Below, piece by piece: positions 42,381 to 50,996 of a DNA stretch of 64,000 nt (position 1 is its first letter; every line of letters starts with the position of its first letter). This stretch comes from Anaerotruncus massiliensis (ex Togo et al. 2026) (GTDB lineage: Bacteria > Bacillota > Clostridia > Oscillospirales > Ruminococcaceae). The DNA lies in NCBI RefSeq assembly GCF_900199635.1, contig NZ_LT962687.1, positions 1,163,501-1,227,500 of the forward strand, read 5' to 3'. The position numbers were made by a program, and so were the translations under genes. The notes under the pieces were generated by a model. That model ran no database searches, was not told where the DNA came from, and saw only the letters and a list, made by a program, of their open reading frames with translations.

Positions 42381-43218
42381 ATCGCTCCGCCCCTTCCGTC
42401 TCATCCAGGCGGATGGAGATTTGCAGGACGTAGTTTTCATATCCGCTGACCGACAGCTCGTCGAGCAGCACGTCCTCGAAGAAGCTGCCCATCAGCGGGA
42501 GCCCCTGCTCCCGCGCATACCGGAGCAGGTCCCGGTAGGTCTCATGCGCCGAGTCGTAGCCGCCGCAGTGGCGGGCGGTGAGGTAGCTGCCCGCCTGCCT
42601 GACGTAGACGGGCAGGCCCCTGGGGGGCGCGTCCAGCTGGGTGTAGAAGTGGGAATAGCGGGTGAAATCCCCCCGCTCGACCTCGGAAAGCCCGATCATC
42701 GAGCCGGTCGCGTAGGGGCTGACGATCTCGTGCTCGTCGCAGAAGCGGACGTGCTCGGCCAGCGACAGGGCGGCGCTGCGCTCGCTGGTGAGGGGCGGCA
42801 CCTGGGTGCGCACGAGGTATTTCTCGGGAAATGGACGGACGCAGGGGCCCTCCGGTCCGGATGCGAGCGCGCTTTCGGTGAGTTCCGCCTTGCGGCGGAT
42901 GAGCTCCTTCATCCGCCGCAGGCGGCGGATCTTTTCGTCGAGCAGGCGCGCCTCCCCCTGGAGCAGCCGGACCAGCTCCTCCGGGCTGCGCCGGTCGAGG
43001 TAGGCCTTGATCTCCCGCAGCGGGATGTCGAGCTCCTTGAGGGTGGAGATCACGAAGAAGACGTCGATCTGCGCCATCGAATAGTAACGGTAGCCGTTTT
43101 CCGCCTTGACGGCGGGGGAGAAGACGCCCAGCTCGTCGTAGTGGAAGAGGGTGTGCTTGCTTACGCCGCACAGCCGCGCGAACTCGCCCGTCGTGAGGTA
43201 CTGCGGATTCTTTCCCAT
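42379..43218 (-). CDS. MerR-family regulator with GyrI-like effector domain (BmrR/BltR type)
   Basis: 279 residues. MerR winged helix at 1-75 ([40 protein letters not shown]), a long coiled coil (about 80-120) and a C-terminal effector-binding domain of about 150 residues (ending [16 protein letters not shown]) like the drug-binding domain of BmrR. It is divergent from MATE exporter C. The intervening promoter has a 19-bp spacer with a centred palindrome, the classic MerR activation site. It is therefore very probably a drug- or metabolite-sensing activator of that exporter. Confidence 0.9.
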   Translation of the reverse strand: MGKNPQYLTTGEFARLCGVSKHTLFHYDELGVFSPAVKAENGYRYYSMAQIDVFFVISTLKELDIPLREIKAYLDRRSPEELVRLLQGEARLLDEKIRRLRRMKELIRRKAELTESALASGPEGPCVRPFPEKYLVRTQVPPLTSERSAALSLAEHVRFCDEHEIVSPYATGSMIGLSEVERGDFTRYSHFYTQLDAPPRGLPVYVRQAGSYLTARHCGGYDSAHETYRDLLRYAREQGLPLMGSFFEDVLLDELSVSGYENYVLQISIRLDETEGAER

Positions 43219-43233
43219 TTTTTAAATTCCCCC

Positions 43234-43264
43234 TTGACTATCGGGTTACCCGATGGTTTATTAT
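43234..43264 (+). promoter_or_regulatory. MerR-type promoter of MATE exporter C (19-bp spacer with centred dyad)
   Basis: TTGACT (43234-43239) and TATTAT (43259-43264) are 19 bp apart, two longer than optimal. The spacer contains the perfect 7-1-7 palindrome ATCGGGTTACCCGAT (43240-43254). MerR activators untwist exactly this kind of promoter. Confidence 0.85.
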
Positions 43265-43303
43265 AGACCGCAGTGACTTTTTTTACAACAGGAGGTATTT
43301 CTC

Positions 43304-44632
43304 ATGCATCCCGCGATTTCCAGGGAGTTCCACTTCGGATCCCTGCTGCGGTTCGCGCTGCCGACCGTGATTATGATGATCTTCATGTCGATGTATACCA
43401 TTGTGGACGGCATCTTTGTCTCCCGGTTCGTCGGCACCGACGCGCTTTCCGCCACAAACATCGTCTATCCGGCCCTCAACCTCGTGCTGGCGGTGGCCAT
43501 CATGCTCTCCACCGGCGGCAGCGCGATCGTCGCGCGCAAGCTGGGTGAGGGCGACCCGCAGGGCGCCCGGGAGAGCTTCGCCCTCATCGTCGCGGCGGGC
43601 GTGGCGGCGGGCGTCGTCATCGGCGTTCTGGGCCTCGCGTTCCTCGAACCGCTCTGCACGATGCTCGGCGCGAACGGCCGCCTGATGGCCGACTGCAAGG
43701 CCTACCTGGGCACGCTGATGCTCTTCGTGCCCGCCTCGGTGCTTCAGATTCTCTTCCAGAGCTTCTTCGTCACGGCGGGGCGGCCCGGCCTCGGGCTCGG
43801 GCTGACGATCGCGGCGGGGGTCTCCAACGCGGTGCTCGACTATTTGCTCATCGTGCCCGCCGGGATGGGCATCACGGGCGCGGCGGTGGCCACCGCCATC
43901 GGCTGGTGCATCCCCGCTCTGGCGGGGGTCGCCTATTTTCTCTTTTCCCAAAACCCGCTGCGCTTCGCCCGCCCGAAGCTCGACTGGCGGACGCTCGGGG
44001 AGAGCTGCTTCAACGGCTCCTCCGAGATGGTGACCAACATTTCCACCGGCGTGACCACCTTCCTCTTCAACATCCTCATGCTCCGCTACCTCGGGGAGGA
44101 CGGGGTGGCCGCGATCACCATCGTGCTCTACGCGCAGTTTTTGCTGACCGCGCTCTACCTCGGCTTTTCGATGGGGGTCGCGCCGGTCGTCAGCTTCAAC
44201 TACGGAAGCGGGAACACCCTCCAGCTCAAGCGGCTCTTCAAGATCTGCGCCCTGTTCATCGGCGGCTCGTCGGCGGTCGTCTTCGGGGTTTCGCTGCTGC
44301 TGGCGGGGCCCCTTGTGGGGGTCTTTTCCCCGCCCGGCACGGCGGTCTATGAGATCGGGCGGGAGGGCTTCCTGCTCTTTTCCCTGAGCTTCCTCTTCGC
44401 CGGGGTCAATATCTTCGCCTCCGCGTTTTTCACCGCGCTTTCCAACGGGCGGGTTTCCGCCGCCATCTCCTTCCTGCGCACCTTCGGCTTCCTGATCGTT
44501 GCGCTGGTCCTGCTGCCGAAGGCGGTCGGCGTGACGGGGATCTGGCTGGCCGTCCCCTTCGCAGAGCTGGCCACTGCGGGGGTCGCCGCCCTCTTCCTCT
44601 GGCGCAGCCGCGAGGTCTACCGGTACCTGTAA
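43304..44632 (+). CDS. MATE-family multidrug exporter C
   Basis: 442 residues, with CAGGAGG just before the start. Twelve hydrophobic segments with the MATE plan: LLRFALPTVIMMIFMSMYTI, VDGIFVSRFVGTDALSATNI, and in the second half FNGSSEMVTNISTGVTTFLF and VAPVVSFNYGSGN. It resembles the MepA/clostridial branch rather than NorM. Activation by the divergent MerR-family protein is predicted from the promoter. Substrates are unknown but should overlap the ligands of that regulator's effector domain. Confidence 0.92.
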   Translation: MHPAISREFHFGSLLRFALPTVIMMIFMSMYTIVDGIFVSRFVGTDALSATNIVYPALNLVLAVAIMLSTGGSAIVARKLGEGDPQGARESFALIVAAGVAAGVVIGVLGLAFLEPLCTMLGANGRLMADCKAYLGTLMLFVPASVLQILFQSFFVTAGRPGLGLGLTIAAGVSNAVLDYLLIVPAGMGITGAAVATAIGWCIPALAGVAYFLFSQNPLRFARPKLDWRTLGESCFNGSSEMVTNISTGVTTFLFNILMLRYLGEDGVAAITIVLYAQFLLTALYLGFSMGVAPVVSFNYGSGNTLQLKRLFKICALFIGGSSAVVFGVSLLLAGPLVGVFSPPGTAVYEIGREGFLLFSLSFLFAGVNIFASAFFTALSNGRVSAAISFLRTFGFLIVALVLLPKAVGVTGIWLAVPFAELATAGVAALFLWRSREVYRYL

Positions 44633-44657
44633 AGCCGCGTTGATCCCTCCGGCCCTC

Positions 44658-44686
44658 TTGGATTGCCGGGAGGTTTGTGATATACT
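44658..44686 (+). promoter_or_regulatory. Promoter of the GGDEF gene
   Basis: TTGGAT (44658-44663), 17 bp, TATACT (44681-44686), 29 bases before the start codon. Confidence 0.6.
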
Positions 44687-44715
44687 GGAGGCAGTTCGAT
44701 GCTGGAGGGATGGTA

Positions 44716-45924
44716 ATGGCGGACGCGATGGCTCTGGCGGGGGATATCGTCTCCTGCAGCGGGCTGATGCTGCTCTTTTTGCTGCTCACCGAGCCGCGCT
44801 ATCCCATGCGCCGCACCGCGGCCCTGCTATCTGCGGTCTTCGCGGCGACCGCCGCCGCCTATATCGCCGCCGTCCTCGGCCTTGGGCTTACGCCGGGGCA
44901 GGCCTCCCTCGTCTGTTTTTCGATCCCAAGCCTCACGGCCTGCCTGCTGCTCTCCAAATACCGGGACGGGCGGTTCCTCTTTACCTTCTGCACGATCGAC
45001 GTGCTGGGGTTCATGCTGATTGCCGTTTCCCGCATCTCCGCCGTCCTGCTCGGCGGCGACGACTGGGTCAGCCTCCTTTTCCGGCTCGCGTTGATAGGGT
45101 TGCTGGTGGCGCTCTTCCTGCGCATCCGCGGCAATTACCGGCGGGTGATGGCGGAGCATTCGACCGGCTGGGGGATGCTGGCCGCGGTGTCGGTCCTTTT
45201 CTATGCGATGCTCTATCTGCTCGTGACCTATCCGGCCCCGCTGATCGGGCGGAGGGAATACATTCCCGTGGTGCTGTTCTTCTGCGCGACGGTGCTGGCG
45301 ACCTACGTGGTAATCTACCAGGCGATCGTGCGCATGGTGAAGCTCTCCGAGAGCGAGCAGAGCGAACTGCTGCTGCAAACGCGGCTGGAACTGCAAAAGA
45401 GCCAGCTCGAATTGCAGCAGGTCTACTACCGGATGGCTTATGTCGACAGCCTGACCGGGCTTGCCAACCGCGCCTCCTTTGAGCGGCGGCGGAAGGAGAT
45501 CGAGGCGGACCTTGTCCACAACCGGCCGGTATGGTGCGTGTCGGCGGACCTGAACAACCTCAAGGAGGTCAACGACGCGCGCGGTCACGAATGGGGCGAC
45601 CGCCTGCTCCGCGAGACGGGGCAGCTGCTGACGCGGCTTCTGGGGGAGGCGTTTGAGATCTTCCGGCTGGGCGGGGACGAATTCATACTGCTCTCCTGCG
45701 GCACGCCGTCCGACAAGGTTTCGGCGCTGCTGGGAAACCTCTATCCCGCGATAGAGGCGCACAATGCCGCGGGCAATCTGCCGGTCAGCCTTGCCGCGGG
45801 CTGGGACAGCCTGCGGGAGGGGGAGGACGACCTGGCCCCGCTTATCGCGCGGGTCGACCGGGAGATGTACCGCCGCAAGCGGGAGATGAAGAAGGACGCG
45901 TCCCGTCCGGCTGACGAAATTTGA
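44716..45924 (+). CDS. Membrane-bound diguanylate cyclase (GGDEF)
   Basis: 402 residues from ATG 44716, 6 bases after GGAGGG. Six or seven membrane segments form the N-terminal 205 residues. A coiled-coil linker rich in Gln/Leu/Glu (QTRLELQKSQLELQQVYYRM) leads to a GGDEF domain (about 240-390) with an intact GGDEF signature in LGGDEFILLS and DSLTGLANRASFE. It should make cyclic di-GMP in response to a signal sensed by the membrane part. No EAL or PilZ protein is encoded nearby. An RxxD inhibitory site is not obvious. Confidence 0.9.
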   Translation: MADAMALAGDIVSCSGLMLLFLLLTEPRYPMRRTAALLSAVFAATAAAYIAAVLGLGLTPGQASLVCFSIPSLTACLLLSKYRDGRFLFTFCTIDVLGFMLIAVSRISAVLLGGDDWVSLLFRLALIGLLVALFLRIRGNYRRVMAEHSTGWGMLAAVSVLFYAMLYLLVTYPAPLIGRREYIPVVLFFCATVLATYVVIYQAIVRMVKLSESEQSELLLQTRLELQKSQLELQQVYYRMAYVDSLTGLANRASFERRRKEIEADLVHNRPVWCVSADLNNLKEVNDARGHEWGDRLLRETGQLLTRLLGEAFEIFRLGGDEFILLSCGTPSDKVSALLGNLYPAIEAHNAAGNLPVSLAAGWDSLREGEDDLAPLIARVDREMYRRKREMKKDASRPADEI

Positions 45925-45952
45925 CAAAACACAGAACGGACACAGATTATAA

Positions 45953-45981
45953 TTGAACTGGAAACATTTCCATAGTATAAT
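45953..45981 (+). promoter_or_regulatory. Promoter with a dyad in the spacer, before the secreted protein at 46047
   Basis: TTGAAC (45953-45958), 17 bp, TATAAT (45976-45981). The spacer contains the perfect palindrome TGGAAACATTTCCA (45959-45972), a likely operator. A separate TTGACA at 45921 lies too far from the -10 to pair with it. Confidence 0.75.
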
Positions 45982-46046
45982 GAAAACAGCATCCCGCAGC
46001 GGGCGGGACGGACCCAAACACCAACGTCAACAGAAAAGGGGACAAG

Positions 46047-47204
46047 ATGATGAAACAGCTTGGCAAGAAGTTTACCGCGGTCCTGCTGGCCGCCATGATG
46101 GTGCTGAGCCTCGCCGTGATGGCGAGCGCCGCGACCACCCAGACCGCCGGCACCTACAGCGTCACCGCGCAGGCGGACAAGATTCTCTTCACGCGTAACG
46201 GCGCGTCGGCTTCCTACCCGATCAAAACCGCCAACATCAAGCTGACCACCCATAAGGACGGCGACCTGCTCGTCTGCTTTACCGATTCGACCGGCAAGGC
46301 CCGCAACGTGACGGTCGGCAAACAGACCTCCCTGACGCTCAGCGGCCCGATGGCCTCTCTGACGCTCGCCAAGGAGCTCAACGACGGCGTGGCCGTGACC
46401 CTCGGCGCGACCGCAAACGTCACCACAATGACGGTCGACACCCCGAACCCGGTCGCGATCAACGGCAAGGTCGGCACCCTCAAGGTGACCGCGGCCGCCA
46501 ACATCACGCTGGCCAAGGGCGCGACGGTCACCAAGAAGGACGTCACCTCCAAGACCGCGAAGATCACCACCTCGGCGAACACCGCCGTGACGGCCGCCCC
46601 GACCGCCGCCGCGACGAAGCCTGCGGCGACGAAGCCCGCCGCCTCTTCCTCCGCCTCCACCGGCTCGAAGGGCGACTACCGCGTCAAGATCGATTCGATC
46701 TACTGGGACGAGGATGAAGCGACTCTCGGCGACGTGCTCGACGAGCTCAACGACAACCTCGAGGTCTATGACTACGCCACCCGCACCTACCTCGCGGGCG
46801 ACGCCAGGTGGACCACCTCCAACAACCGTTCGGTCCAGAGCGGAAAGAGCTACACCTTCACCTTCACGCCGGACGACAAGTCCTACGCGCCGGTCGACGG
46901 TTCGGTAAAGATCTATCTCGACGTGGCCTCCGGTGAGATCGACCTCGAGCTCAAGAGCCCGGGCTATCTCGTTGCGAAAGACGACGATGTTAAACTGAAA
47001 TCGCTGCTTAGCGACCTGAAGAAGATGGTCAGGGCTTACGACGACAACGGCGACGAGGTCAAGGGTACTGTTTCCTGGGTCAGTAACGGCAGCAATACCA
47101 TTGACAACGGCCGCTCCTATACTTACAAATTCAAACCGAGCAGCAGCCGCTATGAGTCGGAAGAAGGAAAGGTTTATGTCTACACGGAAGGCAATGAACC
47201 GTAA
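46047..47204 (+). CDS. Secreted Thr/Ala-rich surface protein of unknown function
   Basis: 385 residues. Signal peptide 1-28 (LAVMASA-AT). Residues 30-170 are a Thr-rich repetitive beta region (strands such as TLKVTAAANITLAKGATVT, probably a short beta-helix). Next comes an Ala/Thr/Pro/Ser linker (about 175-210, AATKPAATKPAAS), then two related C-terminal domains of about 85 residues, each with a (Y)TF-F-P-D--Y-P--G-VKIY pattern (FTFTPDDKSYAPVDGSVKIY and YKFKPSSSRYESEEGKVYVY). No sorting signal or membrane anchor is seen. I do not recognise the family; an adhesive or envelope role is plausible. Confidence 0.7.
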   Translation: MMKQLGKKFTAVLLAAMMVLSLAVMASAATTQTAGTYSVTAQADKILFTRNGASASYPIKTANIKLTTHKDGDLLVCFTDSTGKARNVTVGKQTSLTLSGPMASLTLAKELNDGVAVTLGATANVTTMTVDTPNPVAINGKVGTLKVTAAANITLAKGATVTKKDVTSKTAKITTSANTAVTAAPTAAATKPAATKPAASSSASTGSKGDYRVKIDSIYWDEDEATLGDVLDELNDNLEVYDYATRTYLAGDARWTTSNNRSVQSGKSYTFTFTPDDKSYAPVDGSVKIYLDVASGEIDLELKSPGYLVAKDDDVKLKSLLSDLKKMVRAYDDNGDEVKGTVSWVSNGSNTIDNGRSYTYKFKPSSSRYESEEGKVYVYTEGNEP

Positions 47205-47221
47205 GCTGCACTGATTTTAAT

Positions 47222-47256
47222 AAGGTGCGGGTCCCGTTTGGGACCCGCACCTTTTG
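47222..47256 (+). terminator. Terminator after the secreted protein
   Basis: AAGGTGCGGGTCCC / GGGACCCGCACCTT stem, loop GTTT, T run. Confidence 0.92.
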
Positions 47257-47334
47257 TATTTTGTCGCAAATTGTTAAGGGAATTGTAAGAATTTTGTCGA
47301 CCCGCAGGAAAGAACTGTCTGGTATCATCGAAGC

Positions 47335-47363
47335 ATGACGAGAGAGGGGAGGTGTGGTATAAT
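47335..47363 (+). promoter_or_regulatory. Promoter of the two-component system
   Basis: ATGACG (47335-47340), 17 bp, TATAAT (47358-47363). The -35 is weak (4 of 6), as is common for autoactivated response-regulator promoters. Confidence 0.55.
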
Positions 47364-47433
47364 CATGAAAACGAGGGTCGCGGCCGGACGGATTGCGCCG
47401 AGGCCGCAAATCGCCTGCGGGGGGACAAAACGA

Positions 47434-48141
47434 ATGGAAGAGAGACTGAGTGTGCTGGTCGTGGACGACGACCGGGAGATCGTGGAATCGATCGCGATCT
47501 ATCTGAGCAGGGAAAATTTACAGATCTATAAAGCGTACGACGGCCTGCAGGCGCTCGACGTCGTGGCCGGCCACACCATCCACCTGATATTGATGGACGT
47601 GATGATGCCCCGGCTAGACGGCATCAAGGCGATGCTGAAGCTCCGGGAGGAGCACAACATCCCCATCATCCTCGTCTCGGCGAAGAGCGAGGACACCGAC
47701 AAAATTTTTGGGCTGGAGTTCGGCGCGGACGACTACATCACCAAGCCCTTCAACCCCCTTGAGCTGATCGCGCGGGTCAAAAGCCAGCTCCGCCGCTATG
47801 TGCAGCTCGGCACCGCCGCGGACGCGGGCGGCGCGTCGGAGGTGCTGTCGGTGGGCGGGCTCGCCCTCGACGTGCACCAGAAGCGCCTCACCGTCGACGG
47901 CGAGGAGGTCAAGCTCACCCCGATCGAATACAAGATCATGGAGCTGCTCATGCGCAACCAGGGGCGGGTGTTCTCGATCGATGAAATCTACGAACGGGTG
48001 TGGAACGAGCCGAGCTTCGCGCCGGAAAACACCGTCGCGGTCCACATCCGCCGCATCCGCGAGAAGATCGAAATCAATCCGCGGGAACCAAAATATTTGA
48101 AGGTGGTGTGGGGCATTGGCTACAAAATCGAAAAAGCGTAG
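47434..48141 (+). CDS. OmpR-family response regulator
   Basis: 235 residues from ATG 47434, the start that gives a standard receiver beginning (ERLSVLVVDDDREIVESIAI). Receiver domain 1-125 with the acidic DDD, the phospho-acceptor aspartate in LILMDVMMP, and the conserved lysine in YITKPFNP. The DNA-binding winged helix (about 140-235) ends HIRRIREKIEINPREPKYLK, then VVWGIGYKIEK. It overlaps the histidine kinase gene by 26 bases, so the two are coupled. The target genes are unknown. Confidence 0.95.
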   Translation: MEERLSVLVVDDDREIVESIAIYLSRENLQIYKAYDGLQALDVVAGHTIHLILMDVMMPRLDGIKAMLKLREEHNIPIILVSAKSEDTDKIFGLEFGADDYITKPFNPLELIARVKSQLRRYVQLGTAADAGGASEVLSVGGLALDVHQKRLTVDGEEVKLTPIEYKIMELLMRNQGRVFSIDEIYERVWNEPSFAPENTVAVHIRRIREKIEINPREPKYLKVVWGIGYKIEKA

Positions 48142-50218
48142 GCCGGGGCTGTGTTTCTTCCTCTTTTTCCTCAGCCTGTCGATCCTGCTGACGGCGGGGA
48201 TTCTCACGCCGTTCGCGCTGGAAAACGAGGTCGCGGCCGACTACAAGGACACCGCGAGCTACCGCAGGCTGATGGGCTCCCTCATCGGGGACGCCTACGA
48301 CATCGCGCGCGGCAAGCAGGAGGCGGACACCCTGCTGTGGGGGGAGGACAACGTCAGCTTCGACATCTATGACGGGGCCACCCGGGAGAACTGGTCGAAG
48401 AACGCCTCCGGAAACGGGGAGCTGCTCGCCGCCGACCTGCTGGAGCAGGTGGGCGCGGGACAGTACGACCACGTGGTCTACATCAACGGGATCCATATGA
48501 AGGAACGGCTCTTCACCTTCGGCAGCGGCGTTCAGGAGCGCGAATACGACTCCCTTTGGCGCTCCCCTTACGCCGCGAGCTTCTCCTCCGGGGGGCTTGG
48601 GGCCGAATCCCCGACGATCGCCATCGCGGTCAAGGCGCGGGACCAGATGCTCAACTACGGCCCCGTCTACAGCGAATACTACCGCTGGTTCCGGTGGATG
48701 ATGGTGCTTTCCGCCGCGGGCGCCGTCGCGGGGCTCGCCCTGCTGGTGCTGCTCGGCACGCTGATCGCCCACCGCACCCTCGGCGCGGCGCACCGCGCCA
48801 TCGCCTCCGCGATGGGCCGGCTGTGGATGGAGGTCAAGCTCCTCCTCTCGGCCGCCGCGCTCGGCTTCGGCGGGTGGACGCTGTGGGCGACGTTCAGCGG
48901 GGAGCTTGGCCCCGCGCCCGGCATCGCCGTCTTCCTGCTCTGCTTCTGGTGGTGCTGGCTCGTGCTGGCCGACCTTGCCGTCAACGGCAGGGAGTTCTTC
49001 CGGAACAACATCCCCATGTCGGTCGTGCGGTTCATGAGGAGCCTCGAGAGCCCCTATGAGTTCCTCGAGCGGATGAAGACCCGGCTGGCCGTGCTGATCG
49101 GCGTGGAACTCATCCTTCTGGTCGTGTTCGGCGTGCTGATCCTGCTCGGGCCGGTCGGATGGATCCTCGACGTCGGCGTGTTGGCGCTCGGCATCTTCCT
49201 GCTCGCGCGCTTCGTGCTCGAATATAATCGCAACATGGACGAGTTCTCCAAGGTGGTGGACTACACGGCGGGCGTCCGCGGCGGCACGGTCCAGGGGCCG
49301 CTTCTGCTGCGGGGCGACTTCGCCGGGCTGGGGGAGGACCTCAGCGACATCATGAGCGGCGTGAGCCGCGCGGTCGAGGAGCAGGTGCGCAGCGAGCGGA
49401 TGAAGGTCGAACTGGTGACCAACGTCTCCCACGATCTCAAAACGCCGCTCACCTCGATCATCAACTACGCCGACCTGCTCGGGCAGGAAAACCTGACCCC
49501 CGATTTCGCCAACGACTATGTGAAGATCATCGGGCAGAAGGCGGGACGGCTCAGCCACCTCGTGCAGGATCTGTTTGAAATCTCCAAGGCGAACAGCGGC
49601 GCGATCGATCTGGAACCCGAGCGGATCGACGTGGTCGCGCTGGCCGAGCAGACGATCGCCGAGATGGACGAAAGGATGAACCCGTCCGGCGTGGAGATCA
49701 AGGCGCAGCTCGCCCCCCAGCGGCTCTTCGTCTGGGCGGACGGCAGGAAGCTGCACCGCGTCTTTGAAAACCTGCTGGGCAACGCCCTTAAATATTCCCT
49801 CGCCGGCACCCGCGTCTACATCGTCGTGCGGCAGGCGGAGGAGACGGCGGAGATCTCCTTCAAAAACGTGGCGAGCTATGAGATGACCTTCACCGCCGAG
49901 GACATCGTCGAGCGGTTCCAGCGGGGGGACGCCTCCCGCACCGGAGAGGGCAGCGGGCTCGGGCTCGCGATCGCCAAGAGCTTTGTGGAGCTTTCGGGCG
50001 GCGCGCTGTCGATCGAGCTGGACGGCGACCTCTTCAAGGCCACGGTGACGCTGCCCCTCTGCCAGGAGGAGCCGGCCCCGCGGCCGGAGGAACCGGCCCC
50101 CGTTTTGCGGGAGGACGGGGACGCGCCCGGGGATGGCGTACCGGAGGCGGAATATCTGGTTGCGGCGGGCGGCGTGCCGTCCGATGAACAGGCTCCTCCT
50201 GAACCCACGGATGAATAG
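48116..50218 (+). CDS. Sensor histidine kinase
   Basis: 700 residues from a TTG start inside the end of the response-regulator gene. One N-terminal membrane helix (about 9-33), an extracytoplasmic sensor of about 150 residues, then several further hydrophobic segments (about 193-220, 238-290, 320-370), an unusually large membrane part. The dimerisation/phosphoacceptor helix has VTNVSHDLKTPLTSIINYAD. The ATPase domain shows NLLGNALKYSL and RTGEGSGLGLAIAKSFVELSGG. The last 55 residues are Pro/Glu-rich and disordered. The signal is unknown; the size of the membrane region suggests an envelope or membrane-soluble stimulus (inference). Confidence 0.93.
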   Translation: MATKSKKRRPGLCFFLFFLSLSILLTAGILTPFALENEVAADYKDTASYRRLMGSLIGDAYDIARGKQEADTLLWGEDNVSFDIYDGATRENWSKNASGNGELLAADLLEQVGAGQYDHVVYINGIHMKERLFTFGSGVQEREYDSLWRSPYAASFSSGGLGAESPTIAIAVKARDQMLNYGPVYSEYYRWFRWMMVLSAAGAVAGLALLVLLGTLIAHRTLGAAHRAIASAMGRLWMEVKLLLSAAALGFGGWTLWATFSGELGPAPGIAVFLLCFWWCWLVLADLAVNGREFFRNNIPMSVVRFMRSLESPYEFLERMKTRLAVLIGVELILLVVFGVLILLGPVGWILDVGVLALGIFLLARFVLEYNRNMDEFSKVVDYTAGVRGGTVQGPLLLRGDFAGLGEDLSDIMSGVSRAVEEQVRSERMKVELVTNVSHDLKTPLTSIINYADLLGQENLTPDFANDYVKIIGQKAGRLSHLVQDLFEISKANSGAIDLEPERIDVVALAEQTIAEMDERMNPSGVEIKAQLAPQRLFVWADGRKLHRVFENLLGNALKYSLAGTRVYIVVRQAEETAEISFKNVASYEMTFTAEDIVERFQRGDASRTGEGSGLGLAIAKSFVELSGGALSIELDGDLFKATVTLPLCQEEPAPRPEEPAPVLREDGDAPGDGVPEAEYLVAAGGVPSDEQAPPEPTDE

Positions 50219-50230
50219 AGCACCCCGAAA

Positions 50231-50265
50231 GCGAAAGGCCCGCGGCGCTGCCGCGGGCCTTTCGC
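50231..50265 (+). terminator. Terminator after the histidine kinase
   Basis: GCGAAAGGCCCGCGGC / GCCGCGGGCCTTTCGC, loop GCT. The U tract is built into the stem (CCTTTCGC), so termination efficiency may be moderate. Confidence 0.75.
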
Positions 50266-50374
50266 CGTCCGGTGCGGGCGCGGATTAAGATTCCGTTAGA
50301 AATCGGCGCGGGGGCTTTTCTTGGGCGCGCGATATGGTATGATGGGGGCAGAAAAAAGTGGGGGAGGGAACGGG

Positions 50375-50548
50375 ATGTCGGGAAAGAAGCTGTTCCTCGT
50401 CGGGCTGCTCTGCGTCGCCCTGGTCGCGCTCATTCTGCTGGCGCTGACCTCGGCGTATATCGCCGTGTCCTACCGGTGGCTGCTCGTCCCGCTCGGGGTC
50501 TGGGCGGCGGCGATGCTGGTCTTCCATTTCCGCAAAAAGGACGGCTGA
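50375..50548 (+). CDS. Small two-helix membrane protein
   Basis: 57 residues, MSGKKLFLVGLLCVALVALI onward, with two hydrophobic helices (about 5-28 and 34-49) and a basic C terminus (FHFRKKDG). The start at ATG 50375 follows GGGAGGGAACGGG. A TATGAT at 50336-50341 may be the -10 of its promoter. It has its own terminator, so it is probably a real gene. Function unknown. Confidence 0.6.
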   Translation: MSGKKLFLVGLLCVALVALILLALTSAYIAVSYRWLLVPLGVWAAAMLVFHFRKKDG

Positions 50549-50592
50549 GGAGAAAGGCCGGGAGCCCCGCGGGGCTCCCGGCCTTTTCTCCT
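50549..50592. terminator. Bidirectional terminator between the small membrane protein and MerR genes
   Basis: AGGCCGGGAGCCCC pairs with GGGGCTCCCGGCCT around GC, with flanking AGAAA and TTTTCTC, usable from either side. Confidence 0.85.
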
Positions 50593-50996
50593 CACAGCTC
50601 GTCGCAGGGGATGCCGCGGACCGCGTCCTCGGTGCCGGCCTCGCAGGCGATCTCGTAATAGCGGATCTTGTGGTTGATCTTTTCCATGTGCTTTTGAAGC
50701 TGGGAGATCTGCTGCTCGACGATCGACTTCTGCCGCCGGAACATCGCCAGCCGGTCGGCCAGCGTGGAATCGCCCTGCACGCACCAGTCGATGAACTGCC
50801 GGATATCCCGGATGGGCATCCCCGTGCTCTTGAGGCAGGTGATGACCGACAGCCACTCGAAATCGCTCTCCTTGAAGGCGCGGAACCCCGAGGGGGACCG
50901 GTCCACGAAGGGCAGCAGCCCCTCCTTGTCGTAATAGCGTAGCGTGTGCGCAGTCAGCCCCGCGCGCCGCGCCGCCTGCGCGATGGTGTAGCTCAT
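50592..50996 (-). CDS. MerR-family regulator (AdhR/NmlR-like)
   Basis: 134 residues. Winged-helix DNA-binding domain 1-70 (YTIAQAARRAGLTAHTLRYY, DKEGLLPFVDRSPSGFRAF) and a dimerisation coiled coil (about 80-120) with no large effector domain. This small subgroup senses aldehydes or electrophiles and controls aldo-keto reductase and alcohol dehydrogenase genes. The divergent promoter at 51821-51851, with a 19-bp spacer and a CTTNGAG/CTCNAAG dyad, is the matching site. It overlaps the EFR1 gene by four bases and is transcribed with it. Confidence 0.9.
   Translation of the reverse strand: MSYTIAQAARRAGLTAHTLRYYDKEGLLPFVDRSPSGFRAFKESDFEWLSVITCLKSTGMPIRDIRQFIDWCVQGDSTLADRLAMFRRQKSIVEQQISQLQKHMEKINHKIRYYEIACEAGTEDAVRGIPCDEL

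Noticed and set aside
48074-49756. 560-codon minus-strand frame opposite the histidine kinase
   Set aside because: The kinase motifs on the plus strand are decisive; the antisense product has no domain and is His/Asp/Arg-rich.
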